A stretch of DNA of 64,000 bases. Origin: Saccharina japonica. Taxonomy: Eukaryota > Sar > Phaeophyceae > Laminariales > Laminariaceae. Position 1 is the first letter of the stretch; each line of letters starts with the position of its first letter. The stretch spans positions 692,877 to 756,876 of the forward strand of contig MEHQ01003677.1 in the NCBI GenBank assembly GCA_008828725.1. Direction: 5' to 3'. This document shows, one piece after another, positions 32,531-46,800 of this stretch. Both the position numbers and the translations under genes were made by a program. The notes below the pieces were generated by a model. The model ran no database searches and had not been told where the DNA came from. It saw only the letters and a program-made list of their open reading frames with translations.

Positions 32531-32649
32531 ACAGAAGTCGCAACCATTACGAAAGTGTTTCGGACGTTGAAAAACTCACGGTACGCCGCTTTTCAAACTA
32601 CGGTGAACGCTCACGAACCACACCGCAAATAATCATCTACCTGCTGACT

Positions 32650-32896
32650 AATGCTACGGTAGAGGTAGCACTTTTTGGCTGAATCGTTTTCTGAACGATC
32701 GCGCTCCTTAACCCAAATTCGTCGGACTTTCGTTTTTGTGACGAATATTATTTCAGAACATACTTCGGTCATGAGATTTCTCATCCGGCAGCACTTTTAT
32801 TTTCCTCCAAAATCGTTTTTTTCGACGAGGTATGACGCTCCTTAAGCGAGGAGCTCAGAAAAAACATAGTGCACCTCTATTATCGTAGCATGCGTC
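32650..32896 (-). mobile_element. MITE family M copy with TGCT target duplication
   Basis: The left end is ATGCTACGGTAGAGGTAGCA and the right end CCTCTATTATCGTAGCATGC-GTC. TGCT precedes GAC on the left (32643-32646) and follows GTC on the right (32897-32900), a 4 bp target duplication. Confidence 0.75.
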
Positions 32897-32900
32897 TGCT

Positions 32901-34612
32901 GACCGGAAAACAACACCGAACCACATGCTTATGGAACACACAAAAAAGGTATCAAACTCGTACCCCACGGCACGGTACAGTGAGGAATGAAACCGCACCG
33001 CACCGCACCGCAACCCATCGCACCTTATACGACCCCTTAAAAACATAAGCCGCACCGTACGGCAACGTGTGATTCCACAAGACGAAACCCGTACCCCGGT
33101 GCTGCATACAGCGTGGAAGCTCCTGCGGACAAAGACTCTGGATGGATCTTTAAGGAAGGGATGGGTTTCCATATACATTTACTCACTTTACGGACAGTAC
33201 CGGCGTACGCGGTGGCTTGGTAGGTCGTCCTTGTGCCCACTGAGATCGACTTCGTGGATTCAAGTATCACCGAGTGCACATACATCTACTCGAGGGACTT
33301 GTTTTTGTGACTAAATCGTGTATAGCGGAGAGCATGAGAAGAGCGTGTCAAACTTGGGCGGAGCCTGACGAACAGTGGGAATGACGAACCCGATGCGCGA
33401 TCAAAACAAGGCACGTACGGGGTGTACTCATGCCGTGCACGGCCGTAGGCGTATGACCATAGACCCTCGCATCCCTACAATGCCGGGGCGAAGCACGTGA
33501 AGTTTTCGCCAACCAGCCAGAGATTGCTTGCACCAAGCGCGAAGCGCCGTGAGGTGTTGGGCGAGTCGCATGGCGGGTGAGCTTCATCCTGCTAAGAACC
33601 GCCTGTGGGGCGGACTTGCATATGGACGACAGCCTCCAATGAATTGCTTTAATTTCTGGTGTGGCCAATTCCGGAGACAGCAATGGATATTACTGTTCTG
33701 CCCTGTGGGTGCCGTACCACCAATGAACTGATTTAAGTTCTGGATTCGCCACTTCCAGAGACAGTAATGGGCATCACTATGTATCTGCCTCGTGGGTGCC
33801 TTATCATATACACACTACGTGATACGACCATTCCCCCGGGGGGGGGTAAGGGACGACACCTATCTGTGACCACGGCTTGACCAGGACAAGGTCGCTGGGA
33901 GTATATATCCTACGAGTTGAGCTGGGCAGTAAACGTGCCTCGTGTCAAACTCAAAAGTAGAGAGTGTAACACACACATGATGGGTAAACAAATGGACGCT
34001 GGGTGTGAAACGAAATGTGCGTCGTCCGTTGTGGCACAGCTCGTACGGTAGAACGGTACAACAGTAGACTGTTTGCAAAGTCAAGACAACACACACGTTA
34101 AAATATTGTTCGTTTTTTCATGAAGATCGTATACGCGTATAATATGTACAACGGAAAACCAACAGCAGCAGTACCGAAAAATCCGGCGAATTTGTTTGCT
34201 GCCGTCCTGGCGGGACCTCTCCGCTGCATGTGATACGTATAATATGTATTTGTTGTTTGTGGTATATACTGTATGTATACATGGTATCTTCTCTCTGTTC
34301 CCCTTTGCCACCAACCAGGCAGCCAGCCCACACATCTCAGAACACTTGCCTCTCCCACACCTCCCGCAGCTGCGCCTCGACCAAAGTGCAAATACAACGC
34401 ACGGTAGGTGGCATCCTACAGTAGTAGCTCCTCCCCACTCCTAACCCTACATCACCACCTCGAGGCAGGAGAAGCTCAGCGCCAGCACCACATAAGATAT
34501 ATACGTACTGGTCCACCCTGGCCAGACACCCTTCCCATCTCTCTACGTATACGCCCACGGATAGCCGGTTTGATCCAGCCTGAGAACGTCAGAGCATCTG
34601 CAAATCACGGCC
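32901..34612. other. Intergenic stretch upstream of the WSC gene
   Basis: It contains a CCGCA-rich tract (32955-33060) and a dispersed repeat copy (33400-33530). A minus-strand frame ending in a good donor (GTGAGT, near 33182) might be an isolated exon, but I recognise no family. Confidence 0.35.
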
Positions 34613-34620
34613 CTTAGGCA

Positions 34621-34672
34621 TACAGGCGGGCAAGCGGGCAGGCAGGCGGGCAGGCAGGCAGGCAGGCAGGCG
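34621..34672 (+). repeat. (GGCA)n microsatellite
   Basis: GGCGGGCAAGCGGGCAGGCA followed by (GGCA)n, directly upstream (~40 bp) of the start codon of the WSC gene, so it probably lies in the promoter or 5' UTR. Confidence 0.9.
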
Positions 34673-34712
34673 TGCGCATCAACTTGCCTCGAGTCTCTCG
34701 CGCGTCTAAAAT

Positions 34713-34827
34713 ATGGGGACTGCCTGCTGGTATTCAACGCTCCTCGTGGGGCTATCGTTCGTTGGGCTGGGAGCGCACGCAGCGTGGCCTATCAAGACCG
34801 TCGACTTCGCCAACGAAGGAGATGATT
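34713..34827 (+). CDS. WSC gene exon 1 (signal peptide)
   Basis: ATG at 34713, hydrophobic core TLLVGLSFVGLGAHA, then WPIKTVDFANEGDD. It ends with one base of the next codon before donor GTGAGTAA (phase 1). Confidence 0.75.
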
Positions 34828-37800
34828 GTGAGTAAAACCACGTACTACTGCTGCGGCTGTGTACACGGCCGATTCTTCTCTCGTTTTATTCCTCCTGTTT
34901 TTTTTTGTTTCATACTCAATTGTGTTGTTGATGTTTTTGTCTGCGCACTTGTTTCAGTCCTGGCTTCCTTCTGCACTACAATACCAGCACTAGGCGTGCC
35001 TCAGATCAGGGGTCACACAGCAGCGGGCTAGTCCTGCCTCCCTTCTACACTACTACGGTACGCACGCGCCTTGCCCTTGTTTCGCGAAAATAGTTCGTCG
35101 CTTCCTTTTCCCTCTCGTCGACTCGCGTCTGATTGCGTGTGGTCCATAAAATCGATCTGCTTTGTTTGCTTGGCGGGTTTTTAGCGAGCAAGATAGATAC
35201 GGTACCCACCTACCAGTACAGCGGTATCCACGCACTGCAGTATAATCAGATGCGAATCAAGGAGCAGTGGGGATGCCGAACCCAACGGTAAAAATGAAGC
35301 CATGTGCCGTACCGGGGCGGAGGGGGGACGGCACTGGCGGGCATCAGTTTTCCAGAAAGGTTACTGAGGATGATCATATATCTCGTTTACGAGTTGACCT
35401 GGAAGATATCATAAACGTGACGATTGTACTGTAAAACAAGACCAATAAAGCTCGTTATGTGGACGATTGTTTGCGCTATACGTACAAGAAAACCAAAGAT
35501 TCCGCATGAATAAATCGGACGGATCGCGATCTACAACAACAGTGTACTCGTACTGCTGTATTGTATACCGGTATGTATTGATCCTACGAAATGGTCTGCA
35601 GGATACGTACAGTGCAGGCCCAAGCTAGGAAACACGTCCTAGACCATGCAGCCTATGCGGCTGCAACAACAGTGTTTAGCTACAGTACATACTGTTGTTG
35701 TTGGTCACATTCGTGGAGATCATAATTGCATTCATCTGCTCTGTGATGTTTTGATCATCAAGTGGGGGTCGAGGACATACCCGAATGCGTGAAAACAATT
35801 GTCGCAGGAGACCACGCTGTGCACGAAAGCTACGTGAAACGTAGGCGCGGTATTGACGAGTAATCAGGAGTGGTGGGCCGTCAGCGCACGTATACTGTAG
35901 TCAGCATCTAAAAAAAGGCCTACATTTTCGACTTTCATGCTCTTGTGCAGCGGTATCTGTACGTACGTAGGGGGTAAGGTGTGCTCGAACCCATAGGCTA
36001 CAGTATCACCCCTCCCCTGCTGTATACCTGGTACTGTCTATGGTGGTTCGAACCGTCGCTGCTGTCACCGCGCCCTTCTTCGATCGCTGAGAGAGCCGAG
36101 GAGAGCGAGGGCGCGAGTTGGCGTGGTTCGACGTCATCGACGAGGAGAAGACGATACTACAGTAGTGCTTGGTCTGGTGTGTGATAAACCCACATGCCCC
36201 CATCCCTTTCATTATCTTCGCACTTCTGTCCCTCTCCCTCCATAGTCGCAACTCAGACCCGGGGCCACAAAGCAGGCTCTTCTTCCTCCTCCGCCACTAC
36301 GGTTCGCGCCTTGATTTATATCGTGCAGATGGTTCAGCATTCCCAGCGCTCGTCGATTTTCATCGAATTTTGCTGACTCACGCTCTCGCGCTTTCCGCTA
36401 CGAAGTCAAGATATTGTTGGCGAGAAAAAGTGCATGTACCAATGGGCGGGTCACAAAAGGGAAGACACATTAGCCTCTGTGATGATTACATACGTTGTGA
36501 GAACACAAGGTCATTCATGGGAACCTGACGCGAGCCTCGAACGACCAGGAGGTCAAGCGCGATCTAAAAGAGTACCAGGCACATCAGCACCTACCTGTGC
36601 AGTAAAACGAAAGACGGTAAACAGCCCGTAATGTTTTGTAATGGTATCCAGTACTTTTTACTGCTGTTGTTGTACCAAGTACGAAATGGCTGCATCCTCA
36701 AAAACAACGGCTTCTTTATCACTAGAAAATAGCACGAGGATGCCATGCACCATGCTTCCTTTGAGAATTAAAGATTTATCTTTTTGTCGTCGAATCTTTT
36801 CTCCACACCTTATATAGGTATGTTTTCGTTTGCTCTGTTCTTCTTCCCCCCACCTTGTTTTTGCTGGTGATGCTGTACAGTGTCAGACACCTATTAACAA
36901 TAAGAAACAGGAAAACTGAACCAGGCTAGTTTTTTTATCTGAGCCAGGGTGCTTTCTATACTAATTTCAAGATAACGACTAATAATGTTTTTCTTATATT
37001 CCTCGAAATCTCAGCCTGGCGTTCTTGTTAGCCTGTTTCTTATTGGGTGCCCCGTACTGTATCTACCTGGTAGTACCTGGAATCTTACACACACTTTACT
37101 GTAGTGCATACTATTGTGTACCCCCTTTCCTGCGCAGTACAGCAGTTGGCAGCGCACTCGGTAACGTTCCTTCTTCCTGTTGGCGATTTCAAACACTGGT
37201 ACCTGCTGGTACATACATATGTTTTATCTCTCTGTTTGGTTGTAAGTTGCGACCACACGTAAAGTGTATCTTAGTCTACTTCTCCATATCTAGAAGGAAC
37301 ACGTGAAATTATCAGTGCGGACCCGACCCCGGGGTGCTGATGACTGCGTTCCATGTGTACAGTAACGCCCCCCCTCCCACCTGGGAAACGAGAGCAAGCA
37401 GAAAGACAGGCCTGACATTTGCAGTAACAATGTATGGAGTGGTTGTACTGAATATATTGTAGAATGCACCCTTTCTCGAATAAGACATCCAGCTGGAACA
37501 TCTTTCCTGCCTGTCCTGTCGATCTTGGTATCACGACAGACCATAGTAAACAGGACCACAGACGCATGCTACGATAGAGGTGCACCATGTTTTTTCTGAG
37601 CTCCTCACTTAAGGAGCGTCATACCTCACCGAAAAAAATGATTTTGGAGGAAAACAAAAGTGCTGCCGAATGCGAAATATCATGACCGAAGTGTACTCTG
37701 ACGAAGTTGGGTTAAGGAGCCCGATCGTTCAGAAAACGATTCGGCCATAAAGTGCTACCTCTACCGTAGCACACGTCCACATATGGGTACGAAAAATGAT

Positions 37801-40800
37801 GAAATATGCAGTTTTTCTCGAGTGCTGTAGGTCCTATTTACTATGGTTCCTCGTATTTGGTGTCCGTTACTACTGTGCAGGTACAGTACAGGACACCTAT
37901 TAAGAAACAGGAAATATGTTCCAGGCTGAACGTCTTATTTGAGAGAGGGTGCTTTCTACACAAATTTCAGGATAACAACCACTCCCGAAATTCTTATTTT
38001 ACTCCAAACCTCAGCCTGGCTTTCTTGTTAGCCTGTTTCATGTTAGGTGTCCTGTACTGTATAGTACAGTAGATACCGGACGCCTGAATGCGTGGTTTTC
38101 CTATTGGTGGACGGCTGATAAAGTCGTAGAATATCGTGGCTTGTTTTTACACACATGCATGCATATGTGGCCAAAACATTATAAAGCCGGAAGCATTGTG
38201 CTGCTTGCTGTACTGTACTGGTAGGTAAGATACATGTTGGGGGTTTGTATCATGGCTATATAGTACGGGCGACCATAGTAAATAGGACCTATGTTACAAA
38301 CAAAAACCTATATATTTACGATGTTTTACTAACAATATTTGGTCCTATTTACTATGGTCCGCCGCAATAGACTTCATGTTTTCGTTATGGGTTTTGCGCT
38401 ATCATTTGTTGCAAGGAAGGTGTTGTACACTTCAGTAGGTTGATATGGTTGGATTTGAGCAATCGGAACACATGTGCGAACGTCTTCATCGCATAACTCT
38501 CGCCACAACCATACTGCTGCCCCAAATCTTCTCGAAGAAGGTGGGAGTGCTTGGCATTCTGGAGCATATCGAAGCGAAGCAAGCTCAGCCTGCGTTTTAG
38601 ATTGTTTCTTCAGCGAGGATATTATGATCACCAGACACATAGAGCTCGACAACCCCGTACTGCTGTGTCTAGCCCCGAAATCACGGCAACGTCAGGTAGT
38701 GCAGCAGGCCGCACTGCGGCAGTAGATAGGTGCGCCGAACCCTTTATTGGGATATCCGCCTTAAAACCACCGGAGACACAAGACCGTCAGATATTACTGG
38801 CCTTTGGTTTGGGTTTTAGTTTTGGTTTTGAGCGCCCTTTCTTTGTGTCACCGCACCTCCCTGATCTTGCTCAACGGATGGATGATTTTGCGCAGGCGAC
38901 GCTTCGGCGGAACAATACCTAAGGGTGGAGGCTTTCGACTTCCACGACCACCCCAAGTTCACCCTGCGTTGGAGGTACGACACCGACATTGGACCGAACC
39001 AATACACATGCGAATTGATCAATGCGTTTTTTTTTTCGTGATTCTTCTGTAAAACCGCAGGGCCTCTGGAGTTCAGGTGCAGTATGATGCTGGAGTCCAA
39101 CGACCTGGGCTGTACGTTTTGAACGCATGCTCCGGTAGAGGTGTACCACGTTTATTTTTCGGAGGCTCAGCGTCTACTTTAGAAGCTCTACACCTGCAGT
39201 AGTCTAAGCCCCTGACTTTGGAGCAAAATAGATATTGTACCCGGATGCCCGATCCCATGGCCTCGAGTATACAATCTTGAAGAAGATTGCGACGCAAGAT
39301 CGAAATCCCCGAGATTTTGGGTTAAGAAGAGCCAGACGATTCAGAATCATAATTCAACCTTAAACGTGCTATAAACCTCTGTCGTAGCACCTGCTTCTGC
39401 TGGTCTGAACGAATGTAACGCTCGCTAGCATCATTTGGTGCCAGTGGTTTGCGTCGGCCACCGGGTTAGGATTGCCATTGCGTGTATTTGCACCGGTGTC
39501 AGTGAGGGGTGGAGAGACTACTCCTGCGGAAAGGATATGACGCGGATGTCAATAGTTTTGTCCGCCATAAGACGGGCGCGGTTTATTAGCGCGGGGGGGG
39601 GTATTAAAACGTTTCGTAGGTTGGTCGCGCCGAGCGTGTAGGAGTTTTTACTATCTTAGGACTTCAGGGGGGGGGTGTCGACGATACATGTTGACCATTA
39701 CTGCAAGCAGTGGCCACCGCGTCGTTGGGGGGTGATACAAATCAATTCCTGAGTTACAATGCCAAGGCTCGTACAGCAGTGTGCGACAAATGTTAAGAAC
39801 ATCTTAGTTTTGGCCAGAATGGACTTATTTTTTAAGGATGGGTGTGTTCCACACTATGTTCAGCAAAAAATAGGTCCCATTATCAACCCCCCTCCCCCCA
39901 AATCGCGGTCTCACATTCTTGATTATCAGATTCAGAACATCTGTCGCGTACTGCACGGCACGGGCGCAACGTGATCCTGCCAGTACTGCACCGTTACCAC
40001 TGTGTTGGTCTCTCTCTCGGGGCTCAAAAAATGTTCTCAAAGTTGAACAAAGAACGTGCTTGTGTCCGTTGATCCAATACACCTAGCTGTGACATCGCAA
40101 GCTTGGATATGCACTCGTTGGTGTATGCCAGGTATTGTTTTTCCGCCACGTAATATGCATCCGCAAGACTTGAAAACCCAAGCGAACAGCGCAACATCAA
40201 CATGGCGGCAGGTATCCATTCTAAACCATTTCTTATGTCGGTTTCTGGCCGTCGCACGGCGACAATTTCAGACAGGTGACCGGGCCCTGCGGGGCGGCGG
40301 TGGACGACTCCGAGCTCCTTTCCTGGGAAGCGTCTTACGATGGTTCGGCGATAAATGCTGAAGACGACCCTCCTACCGAGGGCGACTCGGGCAGGTGTGA
40401 CTCGTAACTGCTTGCTATACGAGAGTGGCTACTACTTTCACATGCCGTGCCGAAAGCAACCACCCCGCGCGCGGCGCCCCCGTTAGGTTTTCTACACCGA
40501 TTTTCGCTGACGGAATCAATGGTCACCATAGTCTAGCCGTGTAGACTGTGTCTCTGCGTTGCTCGTGTCAACGAGAGCGAGTAGTTGTCTCGTGAGTTTC
40601 CGCGCCATGAGAGAGTTGAAGAAGACATGGTTTGGCCCAAACGCAAATAGTTGACCACATAACTCCCCAAAGTGATGACTGGGAATGATTTTGCTCGCTG
40701 CAAACAAGTAGTCACACATATCGATTTTAGCTGTTGATCTTGCGACCGTTGAGTTATTGCATTTCTCGGAGTCGCTGACTGGTCAATAGCGGGGGTCGCC

Positions 40801-43800
40801 TTTCAATACCATGCAGATACACTAGTATGGACTGGTATGCGTAATGTATATCCCGTATACATACCACGACTCGCCCACACCTGATGGGCTGCGGTTCTGT
40901 TAAAACACGGTTGGTTGCTCGTCGCGGCTAATTGATGGCTCTGCGATCCGGTTTGGTCTAGTACCTTGCTGAAGTTTACATTTGAAATGCCGGAGACGAT
41001 AGAGACAAGGTAACATGCCAACCCCGGAATGAACTCCTGTTACAACGCTGTTGAGAATGCTTCTGGCGGTTTGCTCAAGTATCGTAATCCACGAAATGCT
41101 TGCTCCTTTATACCGTCCTCGGTCCCTGTTTCTTCCGTCGCATCGCCGTCGGGTACTGGTGTCGAAAAGAGTCCAGCTTGACCTGGTCGTGTGTTCCCCT
41201 TTCGGTGAGTACCAGATCGACCTGGACGTCGAGAGTTTCAGCGACACAAACTCGACACTGCAACAACGTACGTCGTGGCAGGTCAAGAACGGCCCGGACG
41301 AGGTAACGACGGGGGAAAGCAGCAATACTTGATTGAATTATGTGTCATGCTTGAAGCAAACCCATGGTTGACGATACTTCCCTGAGACGTATGGACGTAG
41401 ACCCATACAGGTGTTAGGGCCAGGCTGCTGTAGGAATCGAACGACTTTGAGGTTCATATCGTGCGCATTGTCAGCTTTCCAAATTCCGTCCTTGAAAGAG
41501 CAACGCAAGCGTACGACCCCCGAATAGTAATACCCTCGGCTATAGGCTATATATCACGCGAAAGCATAACTGGAATATAACATTGTGTTGGTGGTTCCTC
41601 GTGTCGGTTCATTAGTAGAATGTTCGTACTCGTATATGGCAAACGTGACGAGGGGGTGCTTGTGTCGGACGGGTGTCATAGCACGGAGTAGACAACGATG
41701 TAATCACGAAGTATTGACCTTCACGCGCACGTATAACGGAGCAGTTCTGCTCGTCGGACAGTAAAACCACCCTGTTATACTCGCAGCCGTAGATCGTGCA
41801 TGTTGCGGGTAACTGATCGATGCGTAGAGATTGTATCTTGCCGAGAGCTGAGCGATGGTGGCACCCCCATGTTTCACTCTCTACGTACAGTAGTCCATTA
41901 CGTATTTGTATCCGCCCGAGAGCGACTCTTTCTTTTTCCACATCACTTCGATATCTTGCTTCTGAGATGAAACTCGCAATTGGACTTGACGGACATCCAC
42001 TGCAGCGCTCTTATTTCTCGAATACCCTGATAGTCGGCCACCTACATCTCCACCTTATTCGCCACACTTCTATTTGGTCGCATAGCTCTACAGTTTTGCC
42101 ATTCTGACGCGGAATTCACTTGTTTCGCGGGAATACGAGTTTTTATGATTTCACGCCTCAACATGACATACAAGAGCCCCGATTCAAGATGGCCGAAACC
42201 ACAGGCGTGCTGACCGGGACCCACCAAAGAGCACCAAAAAGTCGGCGACAACTATACATATGCCTTGCTCGCCGATTCCCTAACGAGTATCCTGAAGACG
42301 TCAATATATTCAAACACACATATAAATACTTCTGTATATATATTCCTTTGTAGGCATACTTCGTATATTGTTCGCGAGCCATCTAACAGTTATCCTCTAC
42401 CCTGTTCGCCAACGGTTCGTCCCTCAACCATCTGCTTCTTGGATGCTGTGGCAGTACCTCATCTGGGACACCGTGGGCACCGACCTTGCCAGCGACGAAG
42501 ACTACAGCCCAACGGTACCAGGCGAATACACCTGGCCCCTTGAGGGGGACACCGGCTACTACAGCACAATCATCGCGGGGCCCGTCCCGCCCCTCGACTG
42601 TGGCACGAGCGCGCCCGCGGGCACCGAGCTCGTTGGCTGCTTCACCGACTCCAGGGAAGACCGACTGCTGAACTCGGACACCCTTGTACGTGCCGAGTGG
42701 GGTCCGAGCGGCATGACCGCCAAGGTGATGACTGAGGTCCTGCGAGAGCGTGCGCGATGCATTTATTAAGAGTGAGGTTTATAACAGAGCACACCGGAGG
42801 ATTGTAAGCTGATGGGTTTGAGGTATAGACGTCGTGTTGTACGATTACGCGGAACAAGGCGAGCGTTCGGAGCCTGGTACGCTGTGAACGTATACCGCCG
42901 ACCACTCTTCAACCCACAGCGCCACATAGGCCACCACGTTCGTGTTGCCTCGCACGCGGGGCTTTCCCATCTTCCAACTGTACCGAGACACTTCCTCAGT
43001 TTCATCCCACGGTAGGGAGGTAGGGGGTTGCAGTTTGTTAGTGTTTGCCTTTTGAGGCAATATGTTGTCACTGGGATTGTCACTGGGACCGGTTGCGCTC
43101 CTCAAGTGTGCAACAACCGTTAGTGTGATAGTTTTAATGATATGTTCGTTTTAGGACTACTGCAAACAGCGCATACAATGCACATAGAGTGCATACAAAC
43201 CTTGGTCGGATTGCGCGAACATAATGCTCCAAAGTAATGTATTATGTGAGATATTGACCCCTCATGATGTGAGGATCCCAGACAATAAGCCACCGCCTCT
43301 CTCTATATATATACCGTGCCAGTGCTCCTCAACCATGCCACAAGCACTCAACCATCGTGTAAGCGCGAAGGGTTGGAGGAGGGTGGTGAAAACGTGAATG
43401 TCTCTCTCTGTCTCGGAAGTCATGCGTTAAACAGCTGAAACACCGCGTCCATACCCCCGTGTATACTCACACATCTCTCCAAACAACTCTACCTATCTCG
43501 GCCAGATCTGCTCCTCCTTCTGTTTTGACTACGACTTCTTTGGCCTCGAGTTCGGAACCGAGGTGAGGACGCCGCTTTCATCGGGGTTGTAGAGCTGCCG
43601 TCATATAGGACTTCCGCAGGAGCACATTATTCATCATGTGGCGTGGTCGGTCGGTCGGTCGGTCCGTCGGTTGGTCTGTCGGTCGGTCCGTCGTTCGCTC
43701 GGCCGGTACGTCGGTCGGTCCGTCGGTTGGTCTGTCTGTGGGTCGGTCAGTTGGTCGGCCGGCCAGTCCGTCGTTCCACGGTCGGTCGATCGGTCGGTCC

Positions 43801-46800
43801 ATCGTTATGTGGATGAGTTTGTCGGTTGTTCGGAAGGTCGGGCTGTCGGTCGGTCGGTCGGTCGGTCCGTGCAACGATCGGTCGTTTCAACCATCTGGAT
43901 CGGGACCTCTCTTTCTTTCATTCGGTTAAATCAGAATCTCGCACTCGCTCGTGAGCATTGCAAGGTTGATCAGGCGTTATCTCGAATACGAAATCCCACC
44001 ACGTTTACCCAAAAGAGACATAAGCTTGGCCGGGAAAGTAAGACACCTCTGTCACTTCATAGCAGAGTCGAAACGGGGATGGTATTCACGGGAAGAGTTG
44101 TACTCGTGTGCGTCATCATTCGTGGGCGTCATCATCCTAAGCACGTAGGAGCTTCCCGATACAATCAGGTTCTTGAGTCAAGTCTCAAGTAAGCGGCATG
44201 CTGAAGATAAACGCGCTCGTAGCCACACCAAGTATGACATCCCTATCACTGCTAGATCACTACAATACTAAACCAGGTACGATTTATGTAGACGTGCAAT
44301 CACCACACCCCAGTACCAGTCAACCACCCACACCCTCTGCCTTCACTCCCTTACATTCGATTCTTCTCTGTGTGCCCAGTGTTTCTGCGGCACGGCCGAG
44401 GAGTTCGAAGGCTCTGTTTCCAGCGAGCAGTGCGGCACCTCCTACGAGTTCCTCTGCACCGGGGACGCCACCACGGCCTGCGGGGGCCGGGACGCCATCA
44501 GCGTCTACCAGAAAACGGCCTACTCGCTCGTCGGGTGCTTCCAAGACGACCGGGCTTCGAGGCTAATGGGACCCATGGGATCGGCGCCCGTCATGTCCGC
44601 AGCGGTATGCTTACATGGGCCTTTGGTTTGGTAGGGGGGAATGAGTCCTATTGAATTACCTTGCTAAGGCCACACTCGGGCGAGCGATTCTGTACCTTAC
44701 TCAAACGTCGAACTATGAGCTCGAGAGTTTTTGGCATAGCATTACAAACAATCCCTTTGGTGATGCATATTTGTTTTCGACCGAAAATCATACCAAGCTT
44801 GAGACTGCGCTACTACGGGACTAACGGTTTAAAAGGCGAACAACAAACACAGGTTTTGTCGCACTGCAGTAGTGCACGGGGAACATGGGAGGCACCGAAG
44901 CTGACGGCGTGTTCCGCTCATTGGGCAGTCGTTTTATCTAATCACGCGCTACAATTGTTTTCCTGGCTGTGTTTTCGCAGATCTGCTACGACCAATGCAA
45001 CGACGGGAACAACACCCACTTCGGCATGCAATACGGAAGCGAGGTGCGTGTACCGCCTTGTAGGTACTGCGCAGGGGGGTGTATACCTGACATGGTCTGA
45101 GTTTGACGTAGCAGTGTTCCTATTTGACCATTACAACTCCTCTCGGCGACACCGGCTGGCTAGCACATAAACACACAGGTATGCATTCATTTATAGTACT
45201 TCATGTTTGATAGAAAGAAGTTGGCGTTACTGGAGTACAACAGCTGGCTTCAGAGAGTAGAGCGCCTGAGTAGTTAACTTGGGCCATTCCAACGAATTTC
45301 TTGAGCGTATGATTCAACGTTCACGGCGATGCTATATTTGTGGTTGGCCGTGGGGGCCCGATAAAAGTACTTTACCCATTCCTGGCGGTGGTACGAGTTG
45401 CCGTTAGACCTATCGTCAACTACAACTGGCGGACAATAACGGTAGGTAGATGCAGCCACAAGGAAAATCTTGACGCCATACACTTTACTGCTCACTGCGC
45501 TCAGCATCTACAATCTGCTGAACCCGTGACGGTATTGGTTGACGGAGGCCTGTTCAGCATCAGTCTATGTGATAAGAATGGTGCCCTGTGGCCGTGGTTA
45601 AACAAGAGTACGGAAGCGGGCGAAGCTGGGTGACGGCGACCATCGTTCCGCGGAGCGAAACCTCCCTGCTGTAGTTTGTTACCTGGCATGTTCCCGTTGG
45701 TGCCTCTTCCAACATAAACGAGAAGCACTCTCCATACGGAGGGTGTCTCTCGAAGACCCGGACCGTTCGAAATATTTCATGCCAGTTTGTTTCCCACCAA
45801 ATGACGCAGTCTCCATGAAAGCGTATGTTGGTTTCCCCTCCGTCTCGGATGCTGAACACCAATATCGTCACCCGGCAGTTGCTCTCAACACAGCGCCTCC
45901 GCGTTTCCCTTTTTCCCTGCTTCGTACATGTATTCTTTAGGTGTTACGGTGTGCATGCCACAGAGACACTACTGGTATGAACCGTATGCAAGTGATACAA
46001 GGAAGGCGTGCCACACCCAGAAAATTAGAGTATTAGTCGTGTTGTTCCCTTGTGTGCCGGCATACACAGCATCCTGCGGTGCACGTATCATTCTGGTACG
46101 TGCTGGTTCGTGCTTTTCTTCCACTCAACCAACCAATTGTTTCGTTTTTTTTCCTGTTGTGTGACCACGTGGGCTAGACGAAGAGTAGATCGCATGGAAA
46201 TCAAATTATAATAATGTGACAACATCGTCGTCGTCATCATCATCATCATAATGATCCCCGTTTCTGTGCGCGCGTTTCTTTGCCATTTTTGTTTTTTCCC
46301 AACAACTCATCAGTGTTGGTGTGGCGTGGACGTGGACCTGACTAGGAACGGCGAAGCTCTCGGGTCGAACGAGTGCGACATGCTGTGCGCGGGAACGGCG
46401 ACCGGCGAGCGCTGCGGTGGGTACTACAAGGTCACCGCCTACGAGATCGACACCCACGTTTTCTCTCCAGGATATATCGGGTGCTACGCGGACACCCCGT
46501 ACTGGTCGATCGGTGCGGGCGAGAAGTATGTCAGCGAGAACATGACCAATGAGGTGAGCGTACGTATGTATGTGTAGCATTGCCTAACCCCTCCAAAGTA
46601 TACATTCCACGGGCATAGTTTTGGAACTCTCTTGCATATGCATTACTCCCCGTACGGACTACGATAGCCATGTATTCCACCGAAACGTAGGCATGTTATG
46701 TAGTACACCGGCAGTAATCTCTGAATTATGCATAGTGTCGACAGAAAACCTTGAAATTTTCTCTTAGGAACTAATTCTATCGACACATTCAGGTGATGCC

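Noticed and set aside
42368..42454. Extension of WSC exon 5 upstream
   Set aside because: The frame is open, but the stretch has intron-like composition, no ATG, and a good acceptor (GTGGCAG) ends it at 42454 in the right phase.
43578..44192. Arg/Ser/Val/Gly-rich and Thr/Asp/Arg/Pro-rich frames
   Set aside because: They are translations of the GGTC microsatellite on either strand.
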